Part shown: positions 1-6,135 of the stretch, piece after piece
How the letters are laid out: each line of letters opens with the position of its first letter
Numbering within the stretch: position 1 is the first letter of the stretch
NCBI GenBank assembly: GCA_947177935.1
Contig: CAMWWG010000063.1
Span: forward strand, 1 to 6,135
Source of the DNA: an uncultured Ruminococcus sp.
Lineage (GTDB): Bacteria; Bacillota; Clostridia; Oscillospirales; Ruminococcaceae
DNA length: 6,135 nt
Reading direction: 5' to 3'
Made by a program: the position numbers and the translations under genes
The notes under the pieces: model-generated
Database searches by the model: none
Told to the model about the DNA's origin: nothing
The model's input: only the letters and a program-made list of their open reading frames with translations

Positions 1-1232
1 GTATATTCTGTATCATCCGCCATCAGACATAATAACTTGATCGTATCGCCGTAGTAGACATCATCACCATAATTGATAATTACATCTCGGAGCTGATCAT
101 GCCATTCCGTGTCGTCCGCCACTTTTGCCGCTAACAGAACCGGTGCTGTAAAGCACAAATCCGAATAATCCTCAAACGCCGTTCCGTTCATATGATACCC
201 TGCCATAATTTCCCATGGATCAGAATCAGAAGTTTCTTTCATGAAACTGCTGATCTGTTCTGCGTAAATCTTTGCCGTCTCATTCTGATTTACCAGATAA
301 TCCATACTGATCCGCCAGGGATCACGACACGCATTATAATAATAATCGCCGTCATTTTCGGATTCCAGAAAATCCGCCGGAGATGCTTTCCATGTGCCGT
401 CAGAATCCCGGATCACAAAATCGGGCAAAATTCCATTCTGATAAGTCGCTGTCAGTGCTGTAATGATCTCATAAGTTGTATCATAGACTTTCATCCAGTT
501 TGCATCACCGGAAACTTCTGCAAATTCCGGCAGATATGACAAAATAAAATCTGACGTTCTGGTTGCATGATAATAACTCTCTGAACTGTCGCACTCCGAC
601 ACCCAGTCGCCAAGTGTCAACGTCCAGTATTCATGGTTCACATCGTATTCCATAATATCATCAATCATGGCTTTCGCTTCGCCGAGGTAGTCAATATCAC
701 CATCACTGCCCCAGACTGCATCCGCCAACAAAAGCGAGTAGGCAATATCCATATCACCATCTGTTGCAGAATCGCAGAAACCGCCAGTCATGCTTCCATC
801 CTCTGCACCGTCGATCAGAGCCGTTCCATTGTCGCACTGCTGCCAGGACATCAGATGATGACCAATACTGCTCGGATGTGCCTTATAATAACGATACATG
901 CCATCAAAGTAATCTTTTGCGGATGCATCCTGATCCGCCATCTGTGCAAAGATCAACATTCCATAGCCATGTGCTTCCGATACTGTCACTTCTACAGACT
1001 GATTATTTCCGGTATACATACTTTCGCTGTACCAAACATAATACTGTGTTTCGTCCGTGACGTAAGTATCCTGTTTCACATATTTTTCTTTCCACTGCTG
1101 ATAAAAATCCACAGTATCCTGTGAAAAATCAGATGATGCCGCCGGAAGTGCATTCACCTGAATGCTGAGTGAAGCTCCTGTGAGAACTCCCAGAGCTGTC
1201 AAAAAACTGAAAATTTTCTGAAATTTCTTCAT
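1..1232 (-). CDS. Secreted glycoside hydrolase family 8 enzyme (GH8b-like: chitosanase/lichenase/endoglucanase), 3'-truncated by window edge
   Basis: An open frame of 410 codons plus two bases starts at ATG 1230-1232 and has no stop before the window edge, so the C-terminus is unseen. An AAGGAGG site at 1242-1248, 9 nt upstream, fixes the start. Residues 1-28 look like a Sec signal peptide (KKFQK, hydrophobic core, VNA cleavage). The GH8 fold is shown by SEAHGYGM at 85-92, with E86 as the predicted general acid; by the family signature ATDGDMDIAYSLLLADAVW at 156-174; and by YYYNACRDPWR at 297-307. GH8 enzymes are inverting endo-hydrolases of beta-1,4 or mixed-linked glucans, xylan or chitosan. 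The Asp that serves as base in GH8a enzymes such as CelA is Asn (N300) here, while PADFLESE just before it resembles the loop that carries the catalytic Glu in GH8b. Exact substrate cannot be read. The catalytic domain appears almost complete (DTIKLLCLM near the end), so the missing part is probably a linker plus accessory module, perhaps a dockerin. It has its own promoter. Confidence 0.9.
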   Translation of the reverse strand, partial: MKKFQKIFSFLTALGVLTGASLSIQVNALPAASSDFSQDTVDFYQQWKEKYVKQDTYVTDETQYYVWYSESMYTGNNQSVEVTVSEAHGYGMLIFAQMADQDASAKDYFDGMYRYYKAHPSSIGHHLMSWQQCDNGTALIDGAEDGSMTGGFCDSATDGDMDIAYSLLLADAVWGSDGDIDYLGEAKAMIDDIMEYDVNHEYWTLTLGDWVSECDSSESYYHATRTSDFILSYLPEFAEVSGDANWMKVYDTTYEIITALTATYQNGILPDFVIRDSDGTWKASPADFLESENDGDYYYNACRDPWRISMDYLVNQNETAKIYAEQISSFMKETSDSDPWEIMAGYHMNGTAFEDYSDLCFTAPVLLAAKVADDTEWHDQLRDVIINYGDDVYYGDTIKLLCLMADDTEY

Positions 1233-1268
1233 AGCAAAACGCCTCCTTGAAACTATTTCTATAATCTT

Positions 1269-1297
1269 ATTATAACATAAGTTGAAAAAGTTGTCAA
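1269..1297 (-). promoter_or_regulatory. Near-ideal sigma-A promoter for the GH8 gene
   Basis: Read on the minus strand, a perfect -35 TTGACA (1292-1297) is followed by a 17-nt spacer and a perfect -10 TATAAT (1269-1274). An extended -10 TG lies one base upstream of the -10. Transcription should start near 1262, leaving a leader of about 30 nt that contains the AAGGAGG ribosome site. The -35 box overlaps the TGA stop of the preceding DUF4291 gene (1294-1296). No operator or riboswitch fits in the short leader. Function is inferred from consensus match and position. Confidence 0.88.
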
Positions 1298-1878
1298 GAG
1301 TGTACAGAATTTAACTGTTGATTATCACAGAAATATATCTTCTCTTTCGGTAGCAATCCTGTAATATCTATTTTCTGTTCTTTTTTGTTTCTCAAATCTG
1401 TTACATAGTCTGTAATGTCTTTGATCTCCACAATCCAGTCGTTGACATATTTTCTGACGGATTCCCCCCGGATGCCGATCTGAATGGAACGATAATCTAA
1501 AGCATTTCCATAAATATCCCGCTCCGGATCCCATTGCATCCTGATTTCAGAATCCCGGATTCTCTCCTGCCATTCCTGATAGGAAATTCCCTGATTTTCG
1601 TGATAACTGGATAATACGGCATGTTGCAGCATATCATCAAAAGCAGATCTCTTGATTTGAATTGCTAAAATATGCTCCTGATTTTCTTTCAGTCCCCACC
1701 CGGAACGATACATCATCCAAAGAAATGACGGCTTGATCCAAGTCATCCGGGTTAATTTAAAACGCTGTCCGAATGTCCCCAGGCGAACGGCTTCTTCTGC
1801 GATTCTAGCAGAATATGCCTGATAAACCTGGATTGTAGATTTATCATAAACGGCTCTGATCTGATGATAGTCTGTCAT
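1294..1878 (-). CDS. DUF4291 family protein, function unknown
   Basis: This is a complete 194-residue protein with no signal peptide or membrane segment, so it is probably cytosolic, unlike its secreted neighbours. It carries the conserved blocks I associate with DUF4291: IRAVYD at 7-12, VYQAY at 18-22, RMTWIKPSFLWMMYRSGW at 44-61, QWDPER at 115-120 and YRSIQIGI at 129-136. Length fits the family. I know of no established biochemical role for this family and assign none. The ATG at 1876-1878 is preceded by AGGAAG (1884-1889) at 5 nt spacing. The gene begins 39 nt after the esterase stop, with no terminator or convincing promoter between them, so it is probably co-transcribed with the esterase. 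The C-terminal tail after about residue 165 is charged and poorly conserved in appearance. Confidence 0.87.
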   Translation of the reverse strand: MTDYHQIRAVYDKSTIQVYQAYSARIAEEAVRLGTFGQRFKLTRMTWIKPSFLWMMYRSGWGLKENQEHILAIQIKRSAFDDMLQHAVLSSYHENQGISYQEWQERIRDSEIRMQWDPERDIYGNALDYRSIQIGIRGESVRKYVNDWIVEIKDITDYVTDLRNKKEQKIDITGLLPKEKIYFCDNQQLNSVHS

Positions 1879-1917
1879 AATAGCTTCCTGCTTTCCTGAT
1901 TTATCCAGATATTTAAA

Positions 1918-3024
1918 TTAATTTGAACTCGGCAGTAATGCCTGCTTTAATAATACAAAATCATAAATATTCACCAAATTATTGGAATCCATGTCACCTG
2001 CGTGCATTTGTTCTTCCGTAATGGATTCCAGATTTAATAAATATTTCTGCATATAAATTAAATCCTGCAAATTCACGACATGATCCATCAGAATATCACC
2101 TTTTTCAGAAATTACCCCAGATTCTGTTGTCTCCGTGACAGGTTCTGTTGTCTCTGTGACAGATTCTGTGGATTCTGTTGTTCCGGGGAGCGTCTCCGGA
2201 ACTGTTTCTGTGATAGATTCTGTCGTTTCCGGAACTGGAAGAGTCTCCGGCGGCTGTTCAGAATCCCCATTGAGATACTCTGTGATTTTCTGATACCAGT
2301 AATTCCCCATTTTTTCGTAACCTATTGCATTCGGATGAACACCATCTAACAGATCCTGCTTTGTGAGTTGTGAATTGATGTCAGATAATGCAATCGGCTT
2401 GCCCTCTGCCTGTTTCTCCGAAATCAACGCTTTCACGGCTGTATTATAATCATCTACAGCTTTGTCCATTTCCTCGACTGTGTAAGCATCTGTGTAATTC
2501 GTCACATCAGCGTCCATGTATGGAATCGTTGCCAGATATAACAAGCCATCTTCCGGGAGATATTCCAGGATGGTATCTACCAGTAATTCTAAACGCTCCG
2601 GCATAGCATCCAGTTCATAACTGGATAAAATATCATTTGTGCCGATCTGGAGCATGACAACGTCTGCCGGATAGCTCTCCATAAGCCAGTCAACAAAATT
2701 ATAAATGCCGCTTCTCTGATTGGGAATATCTGCAATCGCATAACCGCTGTAGCCTGCGTGATTGGGATCAATGCCATCACCGCCCCAGTTCGGACCTACA
2801 AAGTCAATCTGATCTGTATAGCCGTTCATTTCGAGCATTTTCCAGAGTGTGAGCCGGTAACCGCCGACCGGATCACCCGTGAATCCGTCCGTGATGGAAT
2901 CCCCTAACGGCATGATTCTCAATTTTTCAGCATCCTGATCTTCTGGGAATGCTGTGAGCGAACTTGCTGCACAAATCGTTAGAACGACAGCCGTGAGACT
3001 TGCTGTGAATTTTTTCAATTTCAT
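1918..3024 (-). CDS. Secreted SGNH esterase, CE3 acetylxylan-esterase type, with C-terminal type I dockerin
   Basis: This is a complete 368-residue cellulosomal enzyme. Residues 1-25 form a signal peptide (KLKK, hydrophobic core, likely cut after SLTA). The SGNH hydrolase domain spans about 35-252. MPLGDSITDG at 38-47 holds nucleophile S43; GGYR is at 54-57; HAGYSGY is at 89-95; QIGTND at 126-131 holds the block III Asn; DGVHPN at 227-232 gives D227 and H230. Together these match carbohydrate esterase family 3, which removes acetyl groups from xylan. Residues about 255-303 are a Pro/Thr/Glu/Ser linker. Residues 308-364 form a dockerin with two calcium-loop repeats (D310-D321 and D344-D355), which would bind a cohesin on a scaffoldin or at the cell surface. 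The first loop lacks one usual ligand (L312). The start has a GAGGAG ribosome site at 3031-3036, 6 nt upstream. The gene follows the aspS terminator, and no clear promoter is visible in the 79-nt gap. The acetylxylan substrate is inferred from family resemblance; another acetylated glycan is possible. Confidence 0.92.
   Translation of the reverse strand: MKLKKFTASLTAVVLTICAASSLTAFPEDQDAEKLRIMPLGDSITDGFTGDPVGGYRLTLWKMLEMNGYTDQIDFVGPNWGGDGIDPNHAGYSGYAIADIPNQRSGIYNFVDWLMESYPADVVMLQIGTNDILSSYELDAMPERLELLVDTILEYLPEDGLLYLATIPYMDADVTNYTDAYTVEEMDKAVDDYNTAVKALISEKQAEGKPIALSDINSQLTKQDLLDGVHPNAIGYEKMGNYWYQKITEYLNGDSEQPPETLPVPETTESITETVPETLPGTTESTESVTETTEPVTETTESGVISEKGDILMDHVVNLQDLIYMQKYLLNLESITEEQMHAGDMDSNNLVNIYDFVLLKQALLPSSN
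2120..2161 (-). repeat. Two tandem 21-bp repeats in the esterase linker
   Basis: Two adjacent 21-base units (2120-2140 and 2141-2161) differ at only two positions. On the coding strand they encode the heptads VTETTEP and VTETTES of the interdomain linker. Looser, partial copies of the same motif continue to about 2245. In-frame 21-bp units let the linker grow or shrink by seven residues without breaking the gene. Confidence 0.85.
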
Positions 3025-3062
3025 AAAAATCTCCTCGCTTAAAATTTAAAAAATTAATTCAG

Positions 3063-3090
3063 GAAAAGCCCTCCTGACAGAGGGCTTTTC
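3063..3090 (-). terminator. Intrinsic terminator of the hisS-aspS unit
   Basis: Inverted arms of 11 perfect base pairs (3063-3073 and 3080-3090) enclose a 6-base loop (3074-3079). The arms read GAAAAGCCCTC and GAGGGCTTTTC, so the stem has a GC-rich top and an A/U base whose T run acts as the start of the U-tract. A further T6 run follows on the minus strand at about 3048-3053. The hairpin begins 13 nt after the aspS stop. Because the stem is symmetrical and T-rich sequence lies on both sides, it could also stop transcription on the plus strand. Confidence 0.9.
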
Positions 3091-3103
3091 TGATTTTATA
3101 ATT

Positions 3104-4882
3104 TTATGATTCCTGAGGCTTTACCATAATCCCCAGAACATCTAGATTTTCTTGCTCGACCGGAGACGGACATGCACTCATGATTTCCGAAGCATCTTTT
3201 ACTTTCGGGAACGCCACAACATCCCGGAGACTCTCGGCTTTACACAACAGCATTGCCAGTCTGTCAAGACCAATTCCAAGACCGCCGTGCGGTGGTGCGC
3301 CGTAATGATAAGCTTCTACAAGGAATCCGAATTTTGCCTGGATTTCTTCATCCGTCAAGCCCAACGCACGGAACATTTTTTCCTGTAATTCATAATCTGT
3401 AATACGCATAGAACCGGAACTTAATTCAATGCCGTTCAGGACTAAGTCATACGCTTTTGCGACAACTCGTCCCGGATCGGACTCCAGATACTGTAAGCAT
3501 TCATCTTCCGGCATCGTGAACGGATGGTGCATCGCAAGCCATGTCTGTGAATTCTCGTCCCATTCAAAGAATGGGAACTGTGTAATCCAGAGGAAATTTA
3601 ATTTTTCTTCCGGAATGATCTCTAATTTTTTAGCAACTTCCAGACGCAATGCGCCCAGAACGGACAGAGTAATCCGATTCTTATCCGCTACAAACAGCGC
3701 AACATCCCCCTGCTGACAATCAATCCGGGACAATAATTCCTGCATTGCTTCGTCTGAGAAGAATTTTGCAAATGCACAAGTAGGCTTCTCGTCCGCCCAA
3801 CGAATGAATGCCAGACCTTTTGCTCCGATTCCCCGGACAAATTCGGTTAATTTATCAATCTCTTTTCTGGATAAGATTTTTGCAGCATTTTTTGCAACGA
3901 TACAGCGGACGCTTCCACCGGACTGCACAGCATTGGCAAACACGCTGAATCCGGAATCCTTTACAAGGTCAGAAACATCCTGCAATTCCATTGCAAATCT
4001 AGTATCCGGTTTATCAGATCCATAGCGATTCATGGCATCCTGATAGGATAATCTCGGAATTGGCAGAGAGACATCCTGTCCCAGAACATCTTTAATCAGT
4101 TTCTGGACAAAACCTTCTGTTAATTGCAAAATATCTTCCACATCCATGAAAGACATTTCCAGATCAATCTGTGTAAATTCCGGTTGTCTGTCAGCTCTCA
4201 GATCCTCATCACGGAAACATCTCGCAATCTGAATGTAACGCTCCATGCCGGCAACCATCAGCAATTGTTTATAGATCTGCGGTGATTGCGGCAGTGCGTA
4301 GAATTCTCCCGGATGAACTCTCGACGGGATCAGGTAGTCTCTTGCGCCCTCCGGTGTGGATTTCATCATCATGGGCGTTTCGATCTCAATAAAATCATTG
4401 GCATAGAAATATTCTCTGGCACATTTTGCGATCTTATGGCGCATGATTAAATTTTTCTGCAAAGACGGTCTTCTCAGATCCAGATAACGATATTTCAGGC
4501 GCATTTCTTCGCCTGCATTGGTATCATCCATAATCATAAACGGCACAGGTTCAGCCTTTGCCAGAATCCGGATTTCTTCTGCAATAATTTCTATATTGCC
4601 GGTTTTCATATTAGGATTAATATCCTGACGAGTGACAGAATGTCCCTTGACAAGCAGAACATACTCATTTTTACAGGATGCGGCTTTTTCAAAAATTTCT
4701 CTGTCGGTCTCGTCATTAAAGACAAGCTGTACTTCACCGCTTCTGTCCCGGAGAACGAGAAAAATCACTTTATTTTTATTGCGGATGTACTGCACAAAAC
4801 CGCCCACTACAACCTGCATACCAGGTTCTGTGACTTCACCGCAGCCATGTGTCCGTCTGAGATTTCCCATAGATTCTGCCAT
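3104..4882 (-). CDS. aspS: Aspartyl-tRNA synthetase, complete
   Basis: This is a cytosolic class II synthetase that charges tRNA-Asp with aspartate; its 592 residues are normal for the bacterial type. In order: N-terminal OB-fold anticodon-binding domain (about 1-110, with FLVLRDRSGEVQLVF at 41-55); start of the catalytic core with motif 1 region around 150-170 (EIETP); aspartate-site QSPQIYKQ at 199-206; motif 2 FRDEDLRADRQPEF at 223-236; the bacterial GAD insertion at about 295-415; HHPFTMP at 452-458; motif 3 GLGIGLDRL at 534-542. All catalytic motifs look intact. The anticodon loop segment FVQYIRNKNKVIF (29-41) departs from the usual WVxRRDLGG-type sequence. Whether the enzyme also charges tRNA-Asn is not decidable here, since no gatCAB or asnS is in view. 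It lies 39 nt downstream of hisS, the common Firmicute pairing, and is followed by a terminator. Confidence 0.98.
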   Translation of the reverse strand: MAESMGNLRRTHGCGEVTEPGMQVVVGGFVQYIRNKNKVIFLVLRDRSGEVQLVFNDETDREIFEKAASCKNEYVLLVKGHSVTRQDINPNMKTGNIEIIAEEIRILAKAEPVPFMIMDDTNAGEEMRLKYRYLDLRRPSLQKNLIMRHKIAKCAREYFYANDFIEIETPMMMKSTPEGARDYLIPSRVHPGEFYALPQSPQIYKQLLMVAGMERYIQIARCFRDEDLRADRQPEFTQIDLEMSFMDVEDILQLTEGFVQKLIKDVLGQDVSLPIPRLSYQDAMNRYGSDKPDTRFAMELQDVSDLVKDSGFSVFANAVQSGGSVRCIVAKNAAKILSRKEIDKLTEFVRGIGAKGLAFIRWADEKPTCAFAKFFSDEAMQELLSRIDCQQGDVALFVADKNRITLSVLGALRLEVAKKLEIIPEEKLNFLWITQFPFFEWDENSQTWLAMHHPFTMPEDECLQYLESDPGRVVAKAYDLVLNGIELSSGSMRITDYELQEKMFRALGLTDEEIQAKFGFLVEAYHYGAPPHGGLGIGLDRLAMLLCKAESLRDVVAFPKVKDASEIMSACPSPVEQENLDVLGIMVKPQES

Positions 4883-4890
4883 AATTTCAG

Positions 4891-4896
4891 CTCCTT
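4891..4896 (-). promoter_or_regulatory. aspS ribosome binding site
   Basis: AAGGAG lies 8 nt upstream of the ATG at 4880-4882. This favours that ATG over the in-frame ATG four codons later (Met5), which would sit too far from the site. The AT-rich 39-nt hisS-aspS gap shows no terminator or clear promoter, in keeping with co-transcription. Confidence 0.8.
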
Positions 4897-4921
4897 AATT
4901 ATATTTTATTCTTAACTGTTT

Positions 4922-6047
4922 TCATTCATCCATGCCCAGCCGATCCGCAATCTCAACATCTGAAAAACGCTTTGCAAAACTTTCATCCAGTTTCAGAGAA
5001 ATTTTCTCACCGGATTTCATGTTCTTCAAGATTGCCTCATTCTGTTCCAGTTCGTTATCACCGATCACAACCGTAAATCTTGCATGAATCTTGTCTGCAT
5101 ATTTCATCTGCGCCCGGAGACTCCTGCCCATGACGTCCGTTTGTGCCGAAATGCCATCCTGCCGGAGCTGTGCCGTTAATTGCATTGCTTTTGCACCGGC
5201 ATTCTCACCCATCGGGACAAAATAAATATCGCAAGTATTCTCCTGATTCAGAGAAATCCCCTGATTCCGGAGCGTTAATAATAAGCGTTCCAGACCCATG
5301 CCGAATCCTAAAGCCGGCGTGGACTGTCCGCCTAACTGTGCAATCAGTCCGTCATAACGACCGCCGCCGCAGATTGTCCCCTGTGCACCAATATCCGTTG
5401 TCACAAATTCAAATACGGTCTTGGTATAATAATCCAGACCACGGACAATTCTGGGATTGACAGTATAATTAATATTTAACAGATCCAGATTTGATTTTAA
5501 TTTCTCAAAATGAGAACTGCAATCCTCACAGAGATAATCCAGAATGATTGGTGCGTTTTCTGCAATTCCCTGGCAAACCGGACTTTTGCAGTCCAAAATT
5601 CTCATCGGATTCTTGTCAAGCCGTTCCTGGCAGGTTTCACAGAGCTGATCTTGATAACCTGAAAAATACTGTTTCAAAGCCGCATGATAATTCTTTCGGC
5701 AGACCGGACAGCCGATAGAATTAATATTCAGTTCAATGCCCCGTAAGCCGATCTGATCCAGAATCTGCTTGGCAAGACTGATAACTTCGGCATCTGCATC
5801 CGCACTGGATGCACCTGCCATTTCCACGCCGAATTGGTGGAATTCCCGCAATCTGCCTGCCTGGGGACGTTCATGCCGGAAACAGGACAGAATATAATAT
5901 ACCCTCTGGGGGAGCGCTTCGTTCAGCAAGCCGTTCTGGAGCATTGCTCGGATTGTGCCTGCTGTCCCCTCTGGCCGGAGCGTGAATGTGGATTCTTTCG
6001 CCGTAACGGTATACATTTCTTTCTGGACAACATCTGTTGTTTCACCC
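4922..6047 (-). CDS. hisS: Histidyl-tRNA synthetase, N-terminus missing at contig end
   Basis: This is a class II synthetase that charges tRNA-His; 374 genuine residues are visible, counted here from the Gly of GETTDVVQKEMYT (codon 6044-6046). By comparison with E. coli HisRS, about 56 N-terminal residues, including motif 1, are lost. Visible motifs: TLRPEGTAG near 22-30; motif 2 FRHERPQAGRLREFHQF at 56-72; the histidine-specific RGLDYYTKTVFEF at 202-214; GGGRYDGL at 227-234; motif 3 GMGLERL at 249-255; and an anticodon-binding domain from about 270 to the end. An insertion at about 113-176 has eight cysteines in four pairs (CPVC, CETC, DCKSPVC, CEDC), a pattern common in Firmicute HisRS and possibly zinc-binding. 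A TTG at 6062-6064 gives an open start, but it lies in adapter sequence, and the residues MWIRDR it adds are artefact. The gene is first in the visible hisS-aspS unit; its promoter is not in the window. Confidence 0.97.
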
Positions 6048-6117
6048 CTGTCTCTTATCCACAACTGCCCATCCCGACCACTAGTCGATGGTAGAGATCG
6101 GTGGGGGCCGTATCATT
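6048..6117. other. Illumina Nextera i5 adapter read-through (not genomic)
   Basis: The segment begins CTGTCTCTTAT, the Tn5 mosaic end, and ends GCCGTATCATT, the reverse complement of the P5 flow-cell end. Laid without gaps against the standard 70-base i5 read-through layout (19 mosaic-end, 14 linker, 8 index, 29 P5 bases), I count about 49 of 62 fixed positions matching. The mismatches look like low-quality base calls. The index slot (6081-6088) reads CTAGTCGA, the reverse complement of what I recall as Nextera index S513. Genomic sequence therefore stops at 6047. Confidence 0.96.
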
Positions 6118-6135
6118 AAAAAAAAAGGGGGGGGG
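6118..6135. other. A9 then G9 read tail (not genomic)
   Basis: Nine A (6118-6126) then nine G (6127-6135) follow the end of the P5 adapter exactly. This is what is expected when a read runs past the end of the molecule; the G run is typical of no-signal cycles on two-colour Illumina instruments. Confidence 0.95.

Noticed and set aside
192..1124. Plus-strand open frames at 192-539, 633-1124 and 764-1060
   Set aside because: They lie antisense to the GH8 gene, whose minus-strand translation carries family motifs, a signal peptide, a ribosome site and a promoter. The plus-strand peptides show no domain and unnatural Cys/His/Ile composition.
1905..1945. TAAATA box with TTACTG 17 nt upstream as a promoter for the DUF4291 gene
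   Set aside because: The -35 match is poor, and AT-rich hexamers are expected by chance here.
2080..2349. Cysteine-rich plus-strand frame (repeated DRFCC-type motifs), possible small Cys-rich peptide
   Set aside because: It is the antisense reading of the Thr/Glu linker repeat of the esterase; the repeated Cys pattern follows from the 21-bp repeat. No ribosome site was noted.
3085..3130. TATAAA-like -10 just after the aspS stop as an esterase promoter
   Set aside because: The hexamer 17 nt upstream does not resemble TTGACA, and a transcript from it would run straight into the terminator hairpin.
3152..4915. Plus-strand frames inside aspS and the shadow frame 1325-1534 inside the DUF4291 gene
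   Set aside because: They are out-of-frame or antisense shadows of well-supported genes with no recognisable motifs.
5519..5711. Eight-cysteine insertion in HisRS as an unusual metal-binding module
   Set aside because: The same paired-Cys insertion is, from memory, common in Firmicute HisRS, so it is not novel here.
5143..6094. Plus-strand frames at 5143-5460 and 5834-6094
   Set aside because: Both are antisense to hisS, and the second continues into adapter sequence.
6118..6135. Poly-A/poly-G tract as a biological homopolymer or terminator
   Set aside because: It directly follows the P5 adapter end and is a sequencing read tail.

Overview
The window reads as a chromosomal contig end from a low-to-moderate-GC Firmicute of the Ruminococcus type (Oscillospiraceae). 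Two things point there: a housekeeping hisS-aspS pair arranged as in Firmicutes, and a secreted esterase carrying a C-terminal type I dockerin, the module that docks enzymes into cellulosomes. Genus is an inference from these features, not a measured placement. All five genes lie on the minus strand, so biological order runs from high to low coordinates.

Right part (4922-6047, then 3104-4882): histidyl-tRNA synthetase, missing its N-terminus because the contig ends, followed after 39 nt by a complete aspartyl-tRNA synthetase. A strong hairpin terminator (3063-3090) closes this housekeeping unit. The last 88 bases (6048-6135) are not genome. They are a degraded Illumina Nextera i5 adapter with an index, then nine A and nine G. 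The apparent TTG start of hisS lies inside this adapter, and the first six residues of that reading frame are artefact.

Left part (1-3024): a secreted SGNH esterase of the CE3 acetylxylan-esterase type with a Thr/Glu/Pro linker and dockerin; a small cytosolic DUF4291 protein of unknown function 39 nt downstream; and a secreted family 8 glycoside hydrolase (GH8) that runs off the left edge. The GH8 gene has its own near-ideal sigma-A promoter, whose -35 box overlaps the stop codon of the DUF4291 gene. The esterase and GH8 enzyme would act outside the cell on plant (or chitosan-like) polysaccharide, probably as cellulosome parts. The synthetases are ordinary housekeeping genes.

I found no CRISPR array, tRNA, rRNA, mobile element or convincing undescribed system. 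There is no gene-free stretch above 300 bases; the longest real intergenic gap is 79 nt (3025-3103). The points most worth a second look are the adapter contamination, the GH8 active-site variant, the promoter/stop-codon overlap, the degenerate first dockerin loop and an unusual anticodon-binding residue in AspRS.
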